Below are positions 16,877 through 25,443 of a DNA stretch of 64,000 bases, one piece after another (the stretch's first letter is position 1; every line of letters begins with the position of its first letter). A program made the translations under genes and the position numbers. The notes beneath the pieces were generated by a model that saw only the letters and a list, made by a program, of their open reading frames with translations, was not told where the DNA came from and did not search any database. Origin of the DNA: an uncultured bacterium (lineage in GTDB: Bacteria; Bacillota; Clostridia; TANB77; CAG-508); contig CAJMRY010000002.1 of assembly GCA_905215935.1 (NCBI GenBank), positions 62,001 to 126,000 of the forward strand. Reading direction: 5' to 3'.

Positions 16877-18457
16877 ATGGAAAAGAAAACATTTTATATA
16901 ACAACACCAATTTATTACCCTAGCGGTAAATTTCATATAGGAACAGCATTTGCAACAACATTAACAGATTGTATAAGAAGATACAAAGAGTTAAGAGGTT
17001 TCGATACATATATGCTAACAGGACTAGATGAACATGGTCAAAAAATACAAAATGTTGCAGAAAAAAAAGAAATATCACCACAAGAACATGTAGATGAAAT
17101 GACAAAAAAAGCAAAAGAATTATGGAAATTAATGGATATTGGTTATAGTGACTTTATAAGAACTACAGAGACAAGACATATACAAGCTGTACAAAAAATA
17201 GTAGAAATTTTCTTGAAAAACGGAGACATATATAAAGGAGAATATGAAGGGTGGTATTGTATGCCATGCGAAAACTATTTTACAGATACTCAAATTGTTG
17301 ATGGCAAATGTCCTGATTGTGGTAGAGAAGTAAAGAAAATGAAAGAAGAAAGTTATTTCTTCAATATGAAAAAATACCAAGATTGGTTAGTGAATTTTTA
17401 TAAAGAAAATCCACATTTTATTGAGCCAGAATCAAGAAAAAATGAAATATTTAATAATTTTATAAATCCAGGGTTAGAAGATTTATGTATAAGTCGTGCA
17501 ACATTTGATTGGGGTATACAGATGCCGAATGATCCAAAACATGTTTTATATGTATGGTTAGATGCACTTACAAACTATATTACAGCTTTAGGGTATTTAT
17601 CTGATGATGATTCATTATTTAAAAAATATTGGCCAGCAGATTTGCATATTGTTGGAAAAGAAATTATAAGGTTTCATGGAATTTATTGGCCAATATTTTT
17701 ACATGCTTTAGGATTAGAATTGCCAAAACAAATATATGCACATAGTTGGATTGTAATGAAAGATGGAAAAATGTCTAAATCTGTAGGAAATGTTATATAT
17801 CCAGAAACATTAATTGCAAGGTATGGATTAGATGCTACAAAATACTATTTACTAAGACTAATGCCTTTTGCACAAGACGCTATGTTTACTCCAGAAGGTT
17901 TTGTAGAAAGATTTAATTCGGATTTATGTAATGATTTAGGAAACTTGCTAAACCGTACTATTGGAATGATGAATAAATACTTTAATGGAATAGTGCAGGA
18001 TTTAGGTGGTATAAAAACAGATTTTGATGATGAATTAGAAAATTTTGTATCTGATAAAATAAAAGCTTATGAAGAATGTATGGACACATATCATGTGAGT
18101 AATGCTATTTCAGAAGTTTGGAATATAATTTCAAGAACAAATAAATATATAGATGAGACAGCACCATGGATACTTGCAAAAGAAGAAAATAAAGAAAAAC
18201 TTTCAGCTGTTATGTATCATTTAGTACAAAATTTAAGAATAATTGCTGTTTTAATTAAACCTATTATGCCAGATACTTCAAATAAAATGTTTAATCAATT
18301 AGGAATAAAAGATGGAGAATTCATGACTTGGGAAAGTTTAGGAAATTATAAAAAATTACCAAACGATATGAAGGTTATAGAAAAAGGTGAACCTTTATTT
18401 ATGAGATTAGACAAAGATGAAGAAATAGAATATATAAAAAACGAAATGAAAAAATAA
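16877..18457 (+). CDS. metG: Methionyl-tRNA synthetase
   Basis: 526 residues. It charges initiator and elongator tRNA-Met. The HIGH motif is FHIGTA (about residue 20), the KMSKS motif is DGKMSKSVGNV (about 300), and a zinc knuckle CMPC...CPDC lies between. The protein ends after the anticodon-binding domain without the C-terminal tRNA-binding domain found in longer bacterial enzymes. There is no T-box leader, since only 10 bases separate it from glmM. No in-frame CGG codon occurs in this essential gene. Confidence 0.95.
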   Translation: MEKKTFYITTPIYYPSGKFHIGTAFATTLTDCIRRYKELRGFDTYMLTGLDEHGQKIQNVAEKKEISPQEHVDEMTKKAKELWKLMDIGYSDFIRTTETRHIQAVQKIVEIFLKNGDIYKGEYEGWYCMPCENYFTDTQIVDGKCPDCGREVKKMKEESYFFNMKKYQDWLVNFYKENPHFIEPESRKNEIFNNFINPGLEDLCISRATFDWGIQMPNDPKHVLYVWLDALTNYITALGYLSDDDSLFKKYWPADLHIVGKEIIRFHGIYWPIFLHALGLELPKQIYAHSWIVMKDGKMSKSVGNVIYPETLIARYGLDATKYYLLRLMPFAQDAMFTPEGFVERFNSDLCNDLGNLLNRTIGMMNKYFNGIVQDLGGIKTDFDDELENFVSDKIKAYEECMDTYHVSNAISEVWNIISRTNKYIDETAPWILAKEENKEKLSAVMYHLVQNLRIIAVLIKPIMPDTSNKMFNQLGIKDGEFMTWESLGNYKKLPNDMKVIEKGEPLFMRLDKDEEIEYIKNEMKK

Positions 18458-18479
18458 AAGAAAAAGAGGAAGATGAAAT

Positions 18480-19151
18480 ATGGGAAAATTATTTGTTATT
18501 GATGGAACAGATGGTAGTGGTAAACAAACCCAGTTTAAAAAGTTACAAGAGAGACTAACAAAAGAAGGAATAGATTATAGAACTGTAAGCTTTCCTAATT
18601 ATGATAGTCCATCATCTTCACTTGTGAAAATGTATTTATCTGGAGAATTTGGAGAAAATGCAAAACAAATAAGTCCATATATTGCTTCTAGCTTCTATGC
18701 AGCAGATAGATATGCTACATTTAAAAAAGACTTTGAAGAATATTATAATAATGGAGGAATTATATTAGCAGATAGATATACAACTGCAAATATGATACAC
18801 CAAGCAGGTAAAATAGATAATAAAGAGGAAAGAAAAAAACTTTTAGATTGGATTTGGGATTTTGAATTTAATTTATATGGACTACCTATACCTACAGAAG
18901 TGTTTTTACTAAAAATGCCTCCAGAAGTAAGTTTTGAACTAATGAAAAACAGAGAAAACAAATTTACACATGAAGCTCAAAAAGACATTCATGAAAGAGA
19001 TAAAAGCCATATAATTGATTCTTTTAATGCAGCATGTAATGTAGCAACTAGCTATAACTGGTATACTATTGAATGTGTTAAAGATGGAAAAATAAGAACA
19101 ATAGAAGATATACATGAAGAGATATTTAAGGAGATAAAAACGAGATTGTAA
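18480..19151 (+). CDS. tmk: Thymidylate kinase
   Basis: 223 residues. P-loop IDGTDGSGKQTQ at residues 6-17, the DR(Y/F) motif in ADRYTTANMIHQAGK, and FLLKMPPEVSFELMKNR with the LID region. It phosphorylates dTMP to dTDP. The P-loop GTDGSGKQTQ differs slightly from the usual GxDGxGKST by having QT in place of ST, a form I associate with a divergent Tmk branch in Clostridia. Last gene of the glmM-metG-tmk run. Confidence 0.88.
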   Translation: MGKLFVIDGTDGSGKQTQFKKLQERLTKEGIDYRTVSFPNYDSPSSSLVKMYLSGEFGENAKQISPYIASSFYAADRYATFKKDFEEYYNNGGIILADRYTTANMIHQAGKIDNKEERKKLLDWIWDFEFNLYGLPIPTEVFLLKMPPEVSFELMKNRENKFTHEAQKDIHERDKSHIIDSFNAACNVATSYNWYTIECVKDGKIRTIEDIHEEIFKEIKTRL

Positions 19152-19184
19152 ACAATATGTATATAAATTAACAATATAATTTAA

Positions 19185-19214
19185 TTGACATATAATAATA
19201 CAAAATGCTATAAT
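19185..19214 (+). promoter_or_regulatory. Sigma-A promoter of the acidic-tail gene
   Basis: TTGACA (19185-19190), 18-base spacer, TATAAT (19209-19214), followed by a leader of about 90 bases and a GGAGG site. Confidence 0.6.
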
Positions 19215-19310
19215 ATTCGAAGATTAGCAATATGCTAAGTTGAAGTTAATGTTTGCTTTGGCATTTAGCGTTAACAAAAAACATCACAATTAAGATGGAG
19301 GTATGTACAA

Positions 19311-19640
19311 ATGAAAAAACAAGTCAAGAAACGGATGCGCAAGTATACGAATCGAGGATTTTCTAAGGCTCAGCTTAAAGAAATTCTAAAAGGAATTAAA
19401 TCTGGACTTTCGGATAAACAGGTTGAATGTTATGCAAAAAAGTCTATCAAGCCATCTTGTATGAAAGAAATGAGAAAGGCATTTGAAAAGGGACTGAAAG
19501 AACAATATGTTAAAGTTCTACAGTATCAGCCTGATGCTTCTGATTATAACGATGAAGTCTTGTATGACATGACAGGACTAGATGGCCTCGACGAAGCAGA
19601 CGATTTGGACTTAGATGAACTTGACGATTTAGAAGATTAA
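19311..19640 (+). CDS. Small protein with basic head and acidic tail, probably foreign
   Basis: 109 residues. The first 80 are basic and helical, with FSKAQLKEILKGIKSGLSDKQV-like and MKEMRKAFEKGLKEQYV-like segments resembling the short helical repeats of hypothetical proteins on Firmicute conjugative elements. The last 18 residues are almost only Asp, Glu and Leu. Codon use is unlike the neighbours: CTC, CGC, CAG, GTC, AAG and one in-frame CGG at 19332, all rare elsewhere here. It has its own promoter and terminator. A +1 shift at the CGG would end translation after 18 codons, so either CGG is decoded or the gene is silent. Confidence 0.6.
   Translation: MKKQVKKRMRKYTNRGFSKAQLKEILKGIKSGLSDKQVECYAKKSIKPSCMKEMRKAFEKGLKEQYVKVLQYQPDASDYNDEVLYDMTGLDGLDEADDLDLDELDDLED
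19332..19334 (+). other. In-frame CGG without shift, acidic-tail gene
   Basis: AAA CGG ATG CGC AAG. Arg fits the basic run. The gene looks foreign by codon use. Confidence 0.7.
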
Positions 19641-19648
19641 AAAATAAG

Positions 19649-19694
19649 AAATGCAAAAACGGATTTTTAGATTCGTTTTTGCATTTCTTTTTAT
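19649..19694 (+). terminator. Terminator of the acidic-tail gene
   Basis: GAAATGCAAAAACG pairs with CGTTTTTGCATTTC and is followed by TTTTTA. Confidence 0.85.
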
Positions 19695-19944
19695 ATTCTG
19701 TAAGTAAAATAAAACTTTTACATATAATACATTTTATAGAAATTGAAAGATAATATGTGATATAAAATATATGTTAAATTCTTGCTTTAGGTTATTGTGC
19801 AGTTTTATATGTAATCTACAAAATAATGCTAAGTAATAACATTATAAAAGAATAAATTTACTATTTTTGGGAAAAACTATTTTAAAAAATGATATATTAT
19901 GGTATAATAAACGATGCTAAAAAATGAATGGAGGTTTTATAATT

Positions 19945-20892
19945 ATGATAGAAAAAAGAAAAGTTGTATTAGTAGGAACAGGATTTGTAGGAATGAGTAT
20001 GGCATACTCTTTATTAAACCAAGGAGGAATTAATGAACTTGTATTAATAGATGTAATGAAAGAAAAAGCTGTAGGAGAAGCAATGGATTTAGCACATGGT
20101 ATTCCTTGTGCACCAGCAAGAATAGATATAAAAGCAGGAGAATATGACGAATGCAAAGATGCTGATATTGTAGTAATTACAGCAGGTCTTGCTCAAAAAC
20201 CAGGACAAACTAGATTAGATTTAGCAAAAGCAAATGCTAAAATTATGAAAGATATTACTGAAAGTGTTGTTAAAAGCGGATTTGACGGAATCTTTGTAAT
20301 TGCAAGTAATCCAGTAGATTTAATGACATATGTGGTACAAAAAGTATCAGGATTTCCAAAAAACAAAGTAATTGGATCTGGAACAGTTTTAGATACTGCA
20401 AGACTTAGATATTTATTAGGAGAACATCTAGAAGTATGTAGTAAAAATGTGCATGCATATATAATGGGAGAACATGGAGATTCTTCATTTGTTCCATGGT
20501 CACATAGTTATGTAGGATGTAAAAGTTTAACACATATATTAGAACAAAGAAACGAAGATATAAGTGTTTTAGATAAGATTTATACAGACGTTCAGCAAGC
20601 AGCTTATGAAATTATTAATAGAAAAAAAGCAACATATTATGGAATAGGACTTGGATTAACTAAAATTATAAAAGCTATTTTAAATAATGAAAATGAAATA
20701 TTAACAGTATCAACTTATTTAGATGGTGAATATAATCAAAAAGAAATATATATAGGTGTGCCAGCAATTATTAATCATCAAGGTGTAAAAGAAATATTAC
20801 AATTAAATTTGGCAGATGATGAAAAAGCAAAATTAGATAATAGCTGTAATGTTTTAAGAAATATGCTTAAAGAAATTGAAGAAGAAATTTAA
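19945..20892 (+). CDS. ldh: L-lactate dehydrogenase
   Basis: 315 residues. The NAD-binding motif GTGFVGMSMAYSL, the coenzyme loop AGLAQKPGQTRLDL with the catalytic Arg, IASNPVD, and the active-site GEHGDSSF with its catalytic His identify L-lactate dehydrogenase. Gln at the specificity position (QKPGQTR) favours lactate over malate. It reduces pyruvate to lactate and regenerates NAD. Start is ATG 19945 behind GGAGG; ATG 19924 lies before the ribosome binding site. A single-gene unit, suggesting a fermentative anaerobe. Confidence 0.95.
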   Translation: MIEKRKVVLVGTGFVGMSMAYSLLNQGGINELVLIDVMKEKAVGEAMDLAHGIPCAPARIDIKAGEYDECKDADIVVITAGLAQKPGQTRLDLAKANAKIMKDITESVVKSGFDGIFVIASNPVDLMTYVVQKVSGFPKNKVIGSGTVLDTARLRYLLGEHLEVCSKNVHAYIMGEHGDSSFVPWSHSYVGCKSLTHILEQRNEDISVLDKIYTDVQQAAYEIINRKKATYYGIGLGLTKIIKAILNNENEILTVSTYLDGEYNQKEIYIGVPAIINHQGVKEILQLNLADDEKAKLDNSCNVLRNMLKEIEEEI

Positions 20893-20950
20893 TTTTAATA
20901 TACAGTAAATAGAAAGTTTTTAATTATTTCCTAAGTATATTATATAAATA

Positions 20951-20998
20951 AAAAATGATTATATGTTCAGATATAATAACATTAATCATTTTTTTATT
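20951..20998 (+). terminator. Terminator of ldh
   Basis: AAAAATGATTA / TAATCATTTTT stem followed by TTATTT. Confidence 0.75.
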
Positions 20999-21039
20999 TG
21001 GCTAAATAATATAATTTGGCATTTTTATTTATGAATAGT

Positions 21040-21229
21040 GTTACCGCATAGAAAAGCTTTATATATGTATAATTTAAAAATAATCTTGAAGCGTGTCAGC
21101 AACTGCTAAAGATAAGTTTTATACCACGCAGAAAATTTGGGAGACGTTAGCTAAATACGTGCCATCGGCGATTGTTTTAAAATTATACATATATAAAGCT
21201 TTTCTATGTTAGTATGTACTTTTAAGTAT
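21040..21229. repeat. GTTACCGC-bounded inverted-repeat element, long copy
   Basis: GTTACCGC (21040-21047) is followed by a left arm of about 32 bases beginning ATAGAAAAGCTTTATATATG. An internal 95-base region comes next, then the complementary right arm ending AAAGCTTTTCTAT, then GTTAGTATGTACTTTTAAGTA. The internal region is less AT-rich and contains its own small hairpin (GCGTG...CACGC). A second copy with the same outer ends but a wholly different stem is at 36260. It occupies most of the gap between ldh and the GNAT gene. Confidence 0.7.
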
Positions 21230-21340
21230 GTTTTAAGTTTTAATAAAATAGAACAAAAATTTTGTTTTTTTATTTCGAATTTGATAGATTTAATAAAAAA
21301 TATATGTTATAATGCAAAAGATAAAGGAAGGATAAAAAGT

Positions 21341-22324
21341 ATGTTAAGAGAATTTAGAGAATCTGATATTGATAAAATAATGAAAATCTGGAGAGATGGA
21401 AATTTTAAAGCACATAATTTTATACCAAATAAATATTGGTCAGATAATTATATGAAAGTTCAAAATGAATATTTAAGAAAATCAGATACATGGGTATATA
21501 CTGAAAACGAAGACTTGCAAGCATTTATTAGTGTAATGCAAGATGGATATATAGGAGCACTTTTTGTAATTCCAGAAATACAAAGAGATGGAATTGGGAC
21601 AATGTTAATAAATCATTGCAAAAATTTATATGAAAGATTATACCTAAATGTTTATGAAAAAAATGTTGGAGCAACAATGTTTTATAAAGCTATGGGATTT
21701 AAAAAAATAAGAGTACAAATAGATGAAGCTACTCAAGAAAAAGAATACATAATGGAATGGAGTAAAAGCGATAAAGATAAAGTTAGTGTTGTATATTTAG
21801 ACAATAGCTTTAACGAAGAACTAGTTAAAAAATATGCAAATGATGATATATTAGAATTAAACTGTATAGAGGTATATTCAGAAAACAAGGTAGATAATAT
21901 AAATAATATAGACATAAGACCATTACTTGTGAAATCAGAGTTAGGTGTAAGAGTAAAAGACCATATAGCATTAATTGCAGCATTTAGTAGAGCTTTTAGA
22001 AACAAAAAAGCAGTACTTTATATAAATAATAGCAATAACTATGATATGTTAGAAAATTTACTAAAAGATTTTATAAAAGTAAAAAAAATAAATTTATTAG
22101 TGGTGTTGCAAAAACCATTTTTAATAGAGGGAAATAAGAAAATAAAACAATCAGAAGTTTTAGAACAAAAATATAATATGTTTCCAATATATAAATGTAA
22201 TTATGACCAAAAAGGTGAAAAGTTATCTTTTAAAGATGCATTTTATAAAAGGGATGAAGAATGTTTAAAAGAAATTAAAGAAATTTGTAAAAATTTTAAT
22301 GATTTCAAAACTAACAAAGAATAA
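21341..22324 (+). CDS. GNAT acetyltransferase with an extra C-terminal domain
   Basis: 327 residues. Residues 1-145 are a GNAT domain with a recognisable acetyl-CoA loop, VIPEIQRDGIGTMLI, and the NVGATMFYKAMGFKK motif. The remaining 180 residues form an alpha/beta domain I do not recognise, containing PLLVKSELGVRVKDHIALIAAFSRAF and alternating hydrophobic strands. Because most GNAT proteins stop at about 150 residues, this is a two-domain fusion. The start is ATG 21341 behind AAAGGAAGG; earlier in-frame codons overlap the inverted-repeat element. Confidence 0.75.
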   Translation: MLREFRESDIDKIMKIWRDGNFKAHNFIPNKYWSDNYMKVQNEYLRKSDTWVYTENEDLQAFISVMQDGYIGALFVIPEIQRDGIGTMLINHCKNLYERLYLNVYEKNVGATMFYKAMGFKKIRVQIDEATQEKEYIMEWSKSDKDKVSVVYLDNSFNEELVKKYANDDILELNCIEVYSENKVDNINNIDIRPLLVKSELGVRVKDHIALIAAFSRAFRNKKAVLYINNSNNYDMLENLLKDFIKVKKINLLVVLQKPFLIEGNKKIKQSEVLEQKYNMFPIYKCNYDQKGEKLSFKDAFYKRDEECLKEIKEICKNFNDFKTNKE

Positions 22325-22484
22325 AATTTTAAAGTCTTAAATATGGTTACAAAATGAATTGTTAAATTTAATATAATAAATTATAGTGTTTGGTCAAAAA
22401 AATTAAATTTTATAGTATTATAGCTAAATTTAATATTAATCTATAATAATGAATAGTATAGTGTGGAAACAAAGGAGAATAATT

Positions 22485-25001
22485 ATGGAAAATCTAGAAG
22501 AATTAAATAATGTTTCTGAATCAAATAATGAAAAAACAAATAAAATTGTAGATAAAAATGAAGAAATAAAAAATCTAATAGAGCAAAGTGAAATAATAAA
22601 AAAAATAGCAAATTTATCAAAAGAACATCATAAGATAATAAAATTATACATAAAAAATAATTTGTTCTCACTAAATAACCAAACAGAAGCACAAAAAACA
22701 AGTAATACCATAACTTATAACAGTATTAAATCTTGTGCTGATGAAAATTATGACTATTTAACATATATAGTAAATTGCAGACAAAGAGTAGATACAGGTA
22801 TTGCAAGAACATCAAGAGATGGAAAATCAGGAGAGTTTTTAACTAGATGTAGAGATTGTAAATTACAAGAATGTATAAAATCAATAATGTTAAATTTTAT
22901 AAATGAAATAAATATATATAATGAAAAAAATACAGCTAAAATTAAATATATCGATGTAATAAATTATATTCTTGAATTTGAAGAACCAAAATTAGAGGAA
23001 TTTAAAGATATATCTAAATTTAAAGAAATTGATTACTATGATTTAATATACATACAAGCAATAGTTGATTCAGAACTTATATATATATCAAAATATGATG
23101 AATCTAATAGAAATTTAGAATTTAGATATATAAAATTAGACGATAGAGAAGATTATATATTTTATGCAAATAAATTATTAGATTTTTATAAAAAAGAATC
23201 ATATACACAAATGCAAATAAATCTAGATAATTTCAGCTTAAAAAAGAATGAATCTGAATCAAAAAGAGAATATTTAAATAGAATTTCTGCATGGTTTATA
23301 TACATTATACAATATGAAAAATCAGATATATTAAAGGCTTTAGATGAATATTTAAAACCAGGATATGGTTTAATATCATCTACTAGATCTGTATATTTTG
23401 CCGAAAGATATAAAAATAAAATATTAGAATTACCATATAATCAAAAAGTTAAACAAAAAATAATAGAGTTATTTAATTATATAATAAATTATAATTTTAA
23501 TGGAAATACGCCATATATACCTATTAATATAATAATGTATACAGAAGATAAAGAAGGTGCAGAAAATATTACAAGAATCATCTCTGATTTTATGTGGTAT
23601 TTTAATTATCTACCAGAAAATAGAGGATTTTATAAAGAATCCATGAATAATATGATTCTAGATAGATATATAATAGGAAAAATATATTATGATACAGAGA
23701 CAAAAAGACAAAAGAAGGGTACTTTAATAATTGATAATTTTGAAAATCTACTTTACACAGAAGATTTAAAAGGCAATATGATTATTAATTTATTAACAGA
23801 TCAAATTGAAAAATGTAAAGGGATTTGTACTGTTATATATGGAAATAAAGAAAATATTAGTTCAATAATAGAAAAATATCCTAAACTTAATTATAACTTA
23901 TTTAATGTAAAGTTAGAAGTTGATGAATTAGATATAGATGCTTTATATAAAGTTATATTAGAAAAATTAAATAAAACACAAGTTGTTGATGAAAAAGCAA
24001 AAGCAAAAATATACAACTACATAAAATCTTCATACAATAGAAGTGAAGTAAAAGAAATGGATTATATAAATAAATTATATAATGATATTATATTAAATAA
24101 AAATAGAATAATAAATACAAATAAATCTAAGGTAATAATAGACGAAAATATACCAGATGTATATAATACCAGAAATTTAAGTGAAGTACTAAAAGAATTA
24201 AACTCATTAGTAGGACTTGAAGATATAAAGAAACAAATAGATAATTTAATACATCTATTAAAATTCAATAAAAAAGTAAATATTGATATGTCAAAAAACA
24301 ATTTGCATATGGTATTTACAGGTAATCCAGGAACAGGAAAAACAACAGTTGCTAGAATAATAAGTGATATATTATACAATTTAGGTTATATAAAGCAGAA
24401 TAAACTTGTAGAAGTATCTGCTAAAGATTTGGTGGCAGATTATGTAGGACAAACAGCAGGAAAAACATTTAGAATACTAAAATCTGCATTTGGAGGAGTT
24501 CTGTTTATAGATGAAGCATATTCAATATTATCATCAGGTAGTTCATCTTTTGGAGCTGAATGTATAGCTACAATTATAAAGATTATGGAAGACCACAAAG
24601 ATGAATTAATAATAATATTTGCAGGATATGAAAAAGAAATGGAAGAGTTTGTTAAATCAAATCCAGGATTAAAATCTAGAATAGGATATGAAATTAAATT
24701 TAAAGATTATAATGTAGAAGAACTAATGGAAATTTTTGATATATTATTAAATAGTAATAATTTAAAAATAGAAGATGATGCAAAAGAGTTAGTAAGAGAA
24801 GTTATATACGAATCTACCAAGATAGAGAATTTTGGTAATGGTAGATATGTAAATAATTTATTCCAAAACATACTAATAGAACATGCAAAAAATACAAGTG
24901 GAACAGAGGATGAAGAAAAATTGTATACAATTACAGTTTCAGATATTAATAAAGAAAATTTAGTAGCTAAGAAAGATTTGAAGAAGAGGATTGGTTTTTA
25001 A
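22485..25001 (+). CDS. Large CbxX/SpoVK-type AAA+ ATPase
   Basis: 838 residues. The C-terminal 260 residues are an AAA+ domain of the CbxX/CfqX (SpoVK) type: NLHMVFTGNPGTGKTTVARI (Walker A), GVLFIDEAYSIL (Walker B) and a distal Arg-finger region NPGLKSRIGYEI. A middle region has LIIDNFENLL, a Walker-B-like strand without a matching P-loop, suggesting a degenerate first ATPase domain. The first 120 residues contain three Cys (CADENYDY, NCRQRV, CRDCKLQEC) that could bind metal. SpoVK-type ATPases function in sporulation in some Bacilli, but this protein is much longer, so the role is open. Start ATG 22485 behind AAAGGAG. Confidence 0.8.
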   Translation: MENLEELNNVSESNNEKTNKIVDKNEEIKNLIEQSEIIKKIANLSKEHHKIIKLYIKNNLFSLNNQTEAQKTSNTITYNSIKSCADENYDYLTYIVNCRQRVDTGIARTSRDGKSGEFLTRCRDCKLQECIKSIMLNFINEINIYNEKNTAKIKYIDVINYILEFEEPKLEEFKDISKFKEIDYYDLIYIQAIVDSELIYISKYDESNRNLEFRYIKLDDREDYIFYANKLLDFYKKESYTQMQINLDNFSLKKNESESKREYLNRISAWFIYIIQYEKSDILKALDEYLKPGYGLISSTRSVYFAERYKNKILELPYNQKVKQKIIELFNYIINYNFNGNTPYIPINIIMYTEDKEGAENITRIISDFMWYFNYLPENRGFYKESMNNMILDRYIIGKIYYDTETKRQKKGTLIIDNFENLLYTEDLKGNMIINLLTDQIEKCKGICTVIYGNKENISSIIEKYPKLNYNLFNVKLEVDELDIDALYKVILEKLNKTQVVDEKAKAKIYNYIKSSYNRSEVKEMDYINKLYNDIILNKNRIINTNKSKVIIDENIPDVYNTRNLSEVLKELNSLVGLEDIKKQIDNLIHLLKFNKKVNIDMSKNNLHMVFTGNPGTGKTTVARIISDILYNLGYIKQNKLVEVSAKDLVADYVGQTAGKTFRILKSAFGGVLFIDEAYSILSSGSSSFGAECIATIIKIMEDHKDELIIIFAGYEKEMEEFVKSNPGLKSRIGYEIKFKDYNVEELMEIFDILLNSNNLKIEDDAKELVREVIYESTKIENFGNGRYVNNLFQNILIEHAKNTSGTEDEEKLYTITVSDINKENLVAKKDLKKRIGF

Positions 25002-25004
25002 AAA

Positions 25005-25361
25005 ATGTATTATATTTATATGTTAAGGTGTACAGATAATTCTTTATATACAGGTATTACAACAGACTTAAATCGTAGAATGAAAGAGCATTTTGAAAAA
25101 ACAGATAAATGTGCAAAATATACACGCTATCATTCGGCATATAAATTAGAAACTGCTTGGAAAACAAATACAAAAGCGCTAGCTTCTAAATTAGAATATC
25201 ACATAAAAAAAGATTTAAATAAAGCACAAAAGGAAAATCTATTGAAAAATCCAGAAAATATAAATCTATTTTTTGATGAGAAAATAGATTGCGAGGAGTT
25301 TGAAGTTGTGGAACTTGGACAAAGGGACGGTTCTCTTGTCCATTTGTCCACAAAAAGATGA
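25005..25361 (+). CDS. GIY-YIG endonuclease-fold protein extended by a repeat
   Basis: 118 residues. MYYIYMLRCTDNSLYTGIT opens a GIY-YIG domain of the YhbQ/URI type, with RRMKEH, the ARYTR-type loop (AKYTRYHS) and the closing KLEYHIKK helix. Related proteins end near residue 95. Here the last 16 or so residues (from LGQRDGSLVH) are encoded by a GGGACGGTTCTCTTGTCC palindrome, so the repeat has replaced the native end. It lies 3 bases behind the AAA+ gene. The DNA target of these small GIY-YIG proteins is poorly known. Confidence 0.85.
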   Translation: MYYIYMLRCTDNSLYTGITTDLNRRMKEHFEKTDKCAKYTRYHSAYKLETAWKTNTKALASKLEYHIKKDLNKAQKENLLKNPENINLFFDEKIDCEEFEVVELGQRDGSLVHLSTKR

Positions 25362-25419
25362 TAACATATTATACTATGAATTGAGTGAAGAATGGACAAG
25401 AGAACTATCCCTTTGTCCA
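25317..25419. repeat. Inverted pair of GGGACGGTTCTCTTGTCC repeats
   Basis: The first unit spans 25317-25341 and an inverted, slightly diverged unit (GGACAAGAGAACTATCCC) spans 25393-25419, separated by about 50 bases. Each unit is also partly self-complementary, with GGACAA at one end and TTGTCC at the other. A third copy lies at 49948. This looks like a REP- or MITE-type element. It supplies the end of the GIY-YIG gene and sits just before the miaB ribosome binding site. Confidence 0.75.
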
Positions 25420-25443
25420 AATCCAGATTTTGGAGGAATTAAA

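Noticed and set aside
21085..21130. tRNA-like or retron RNA inside the long inverted-repeat element
   Set aside because: The small GCGTG/CACGC stem does not extend to a cloverleaf, and no reverse transcriptase gene is near.
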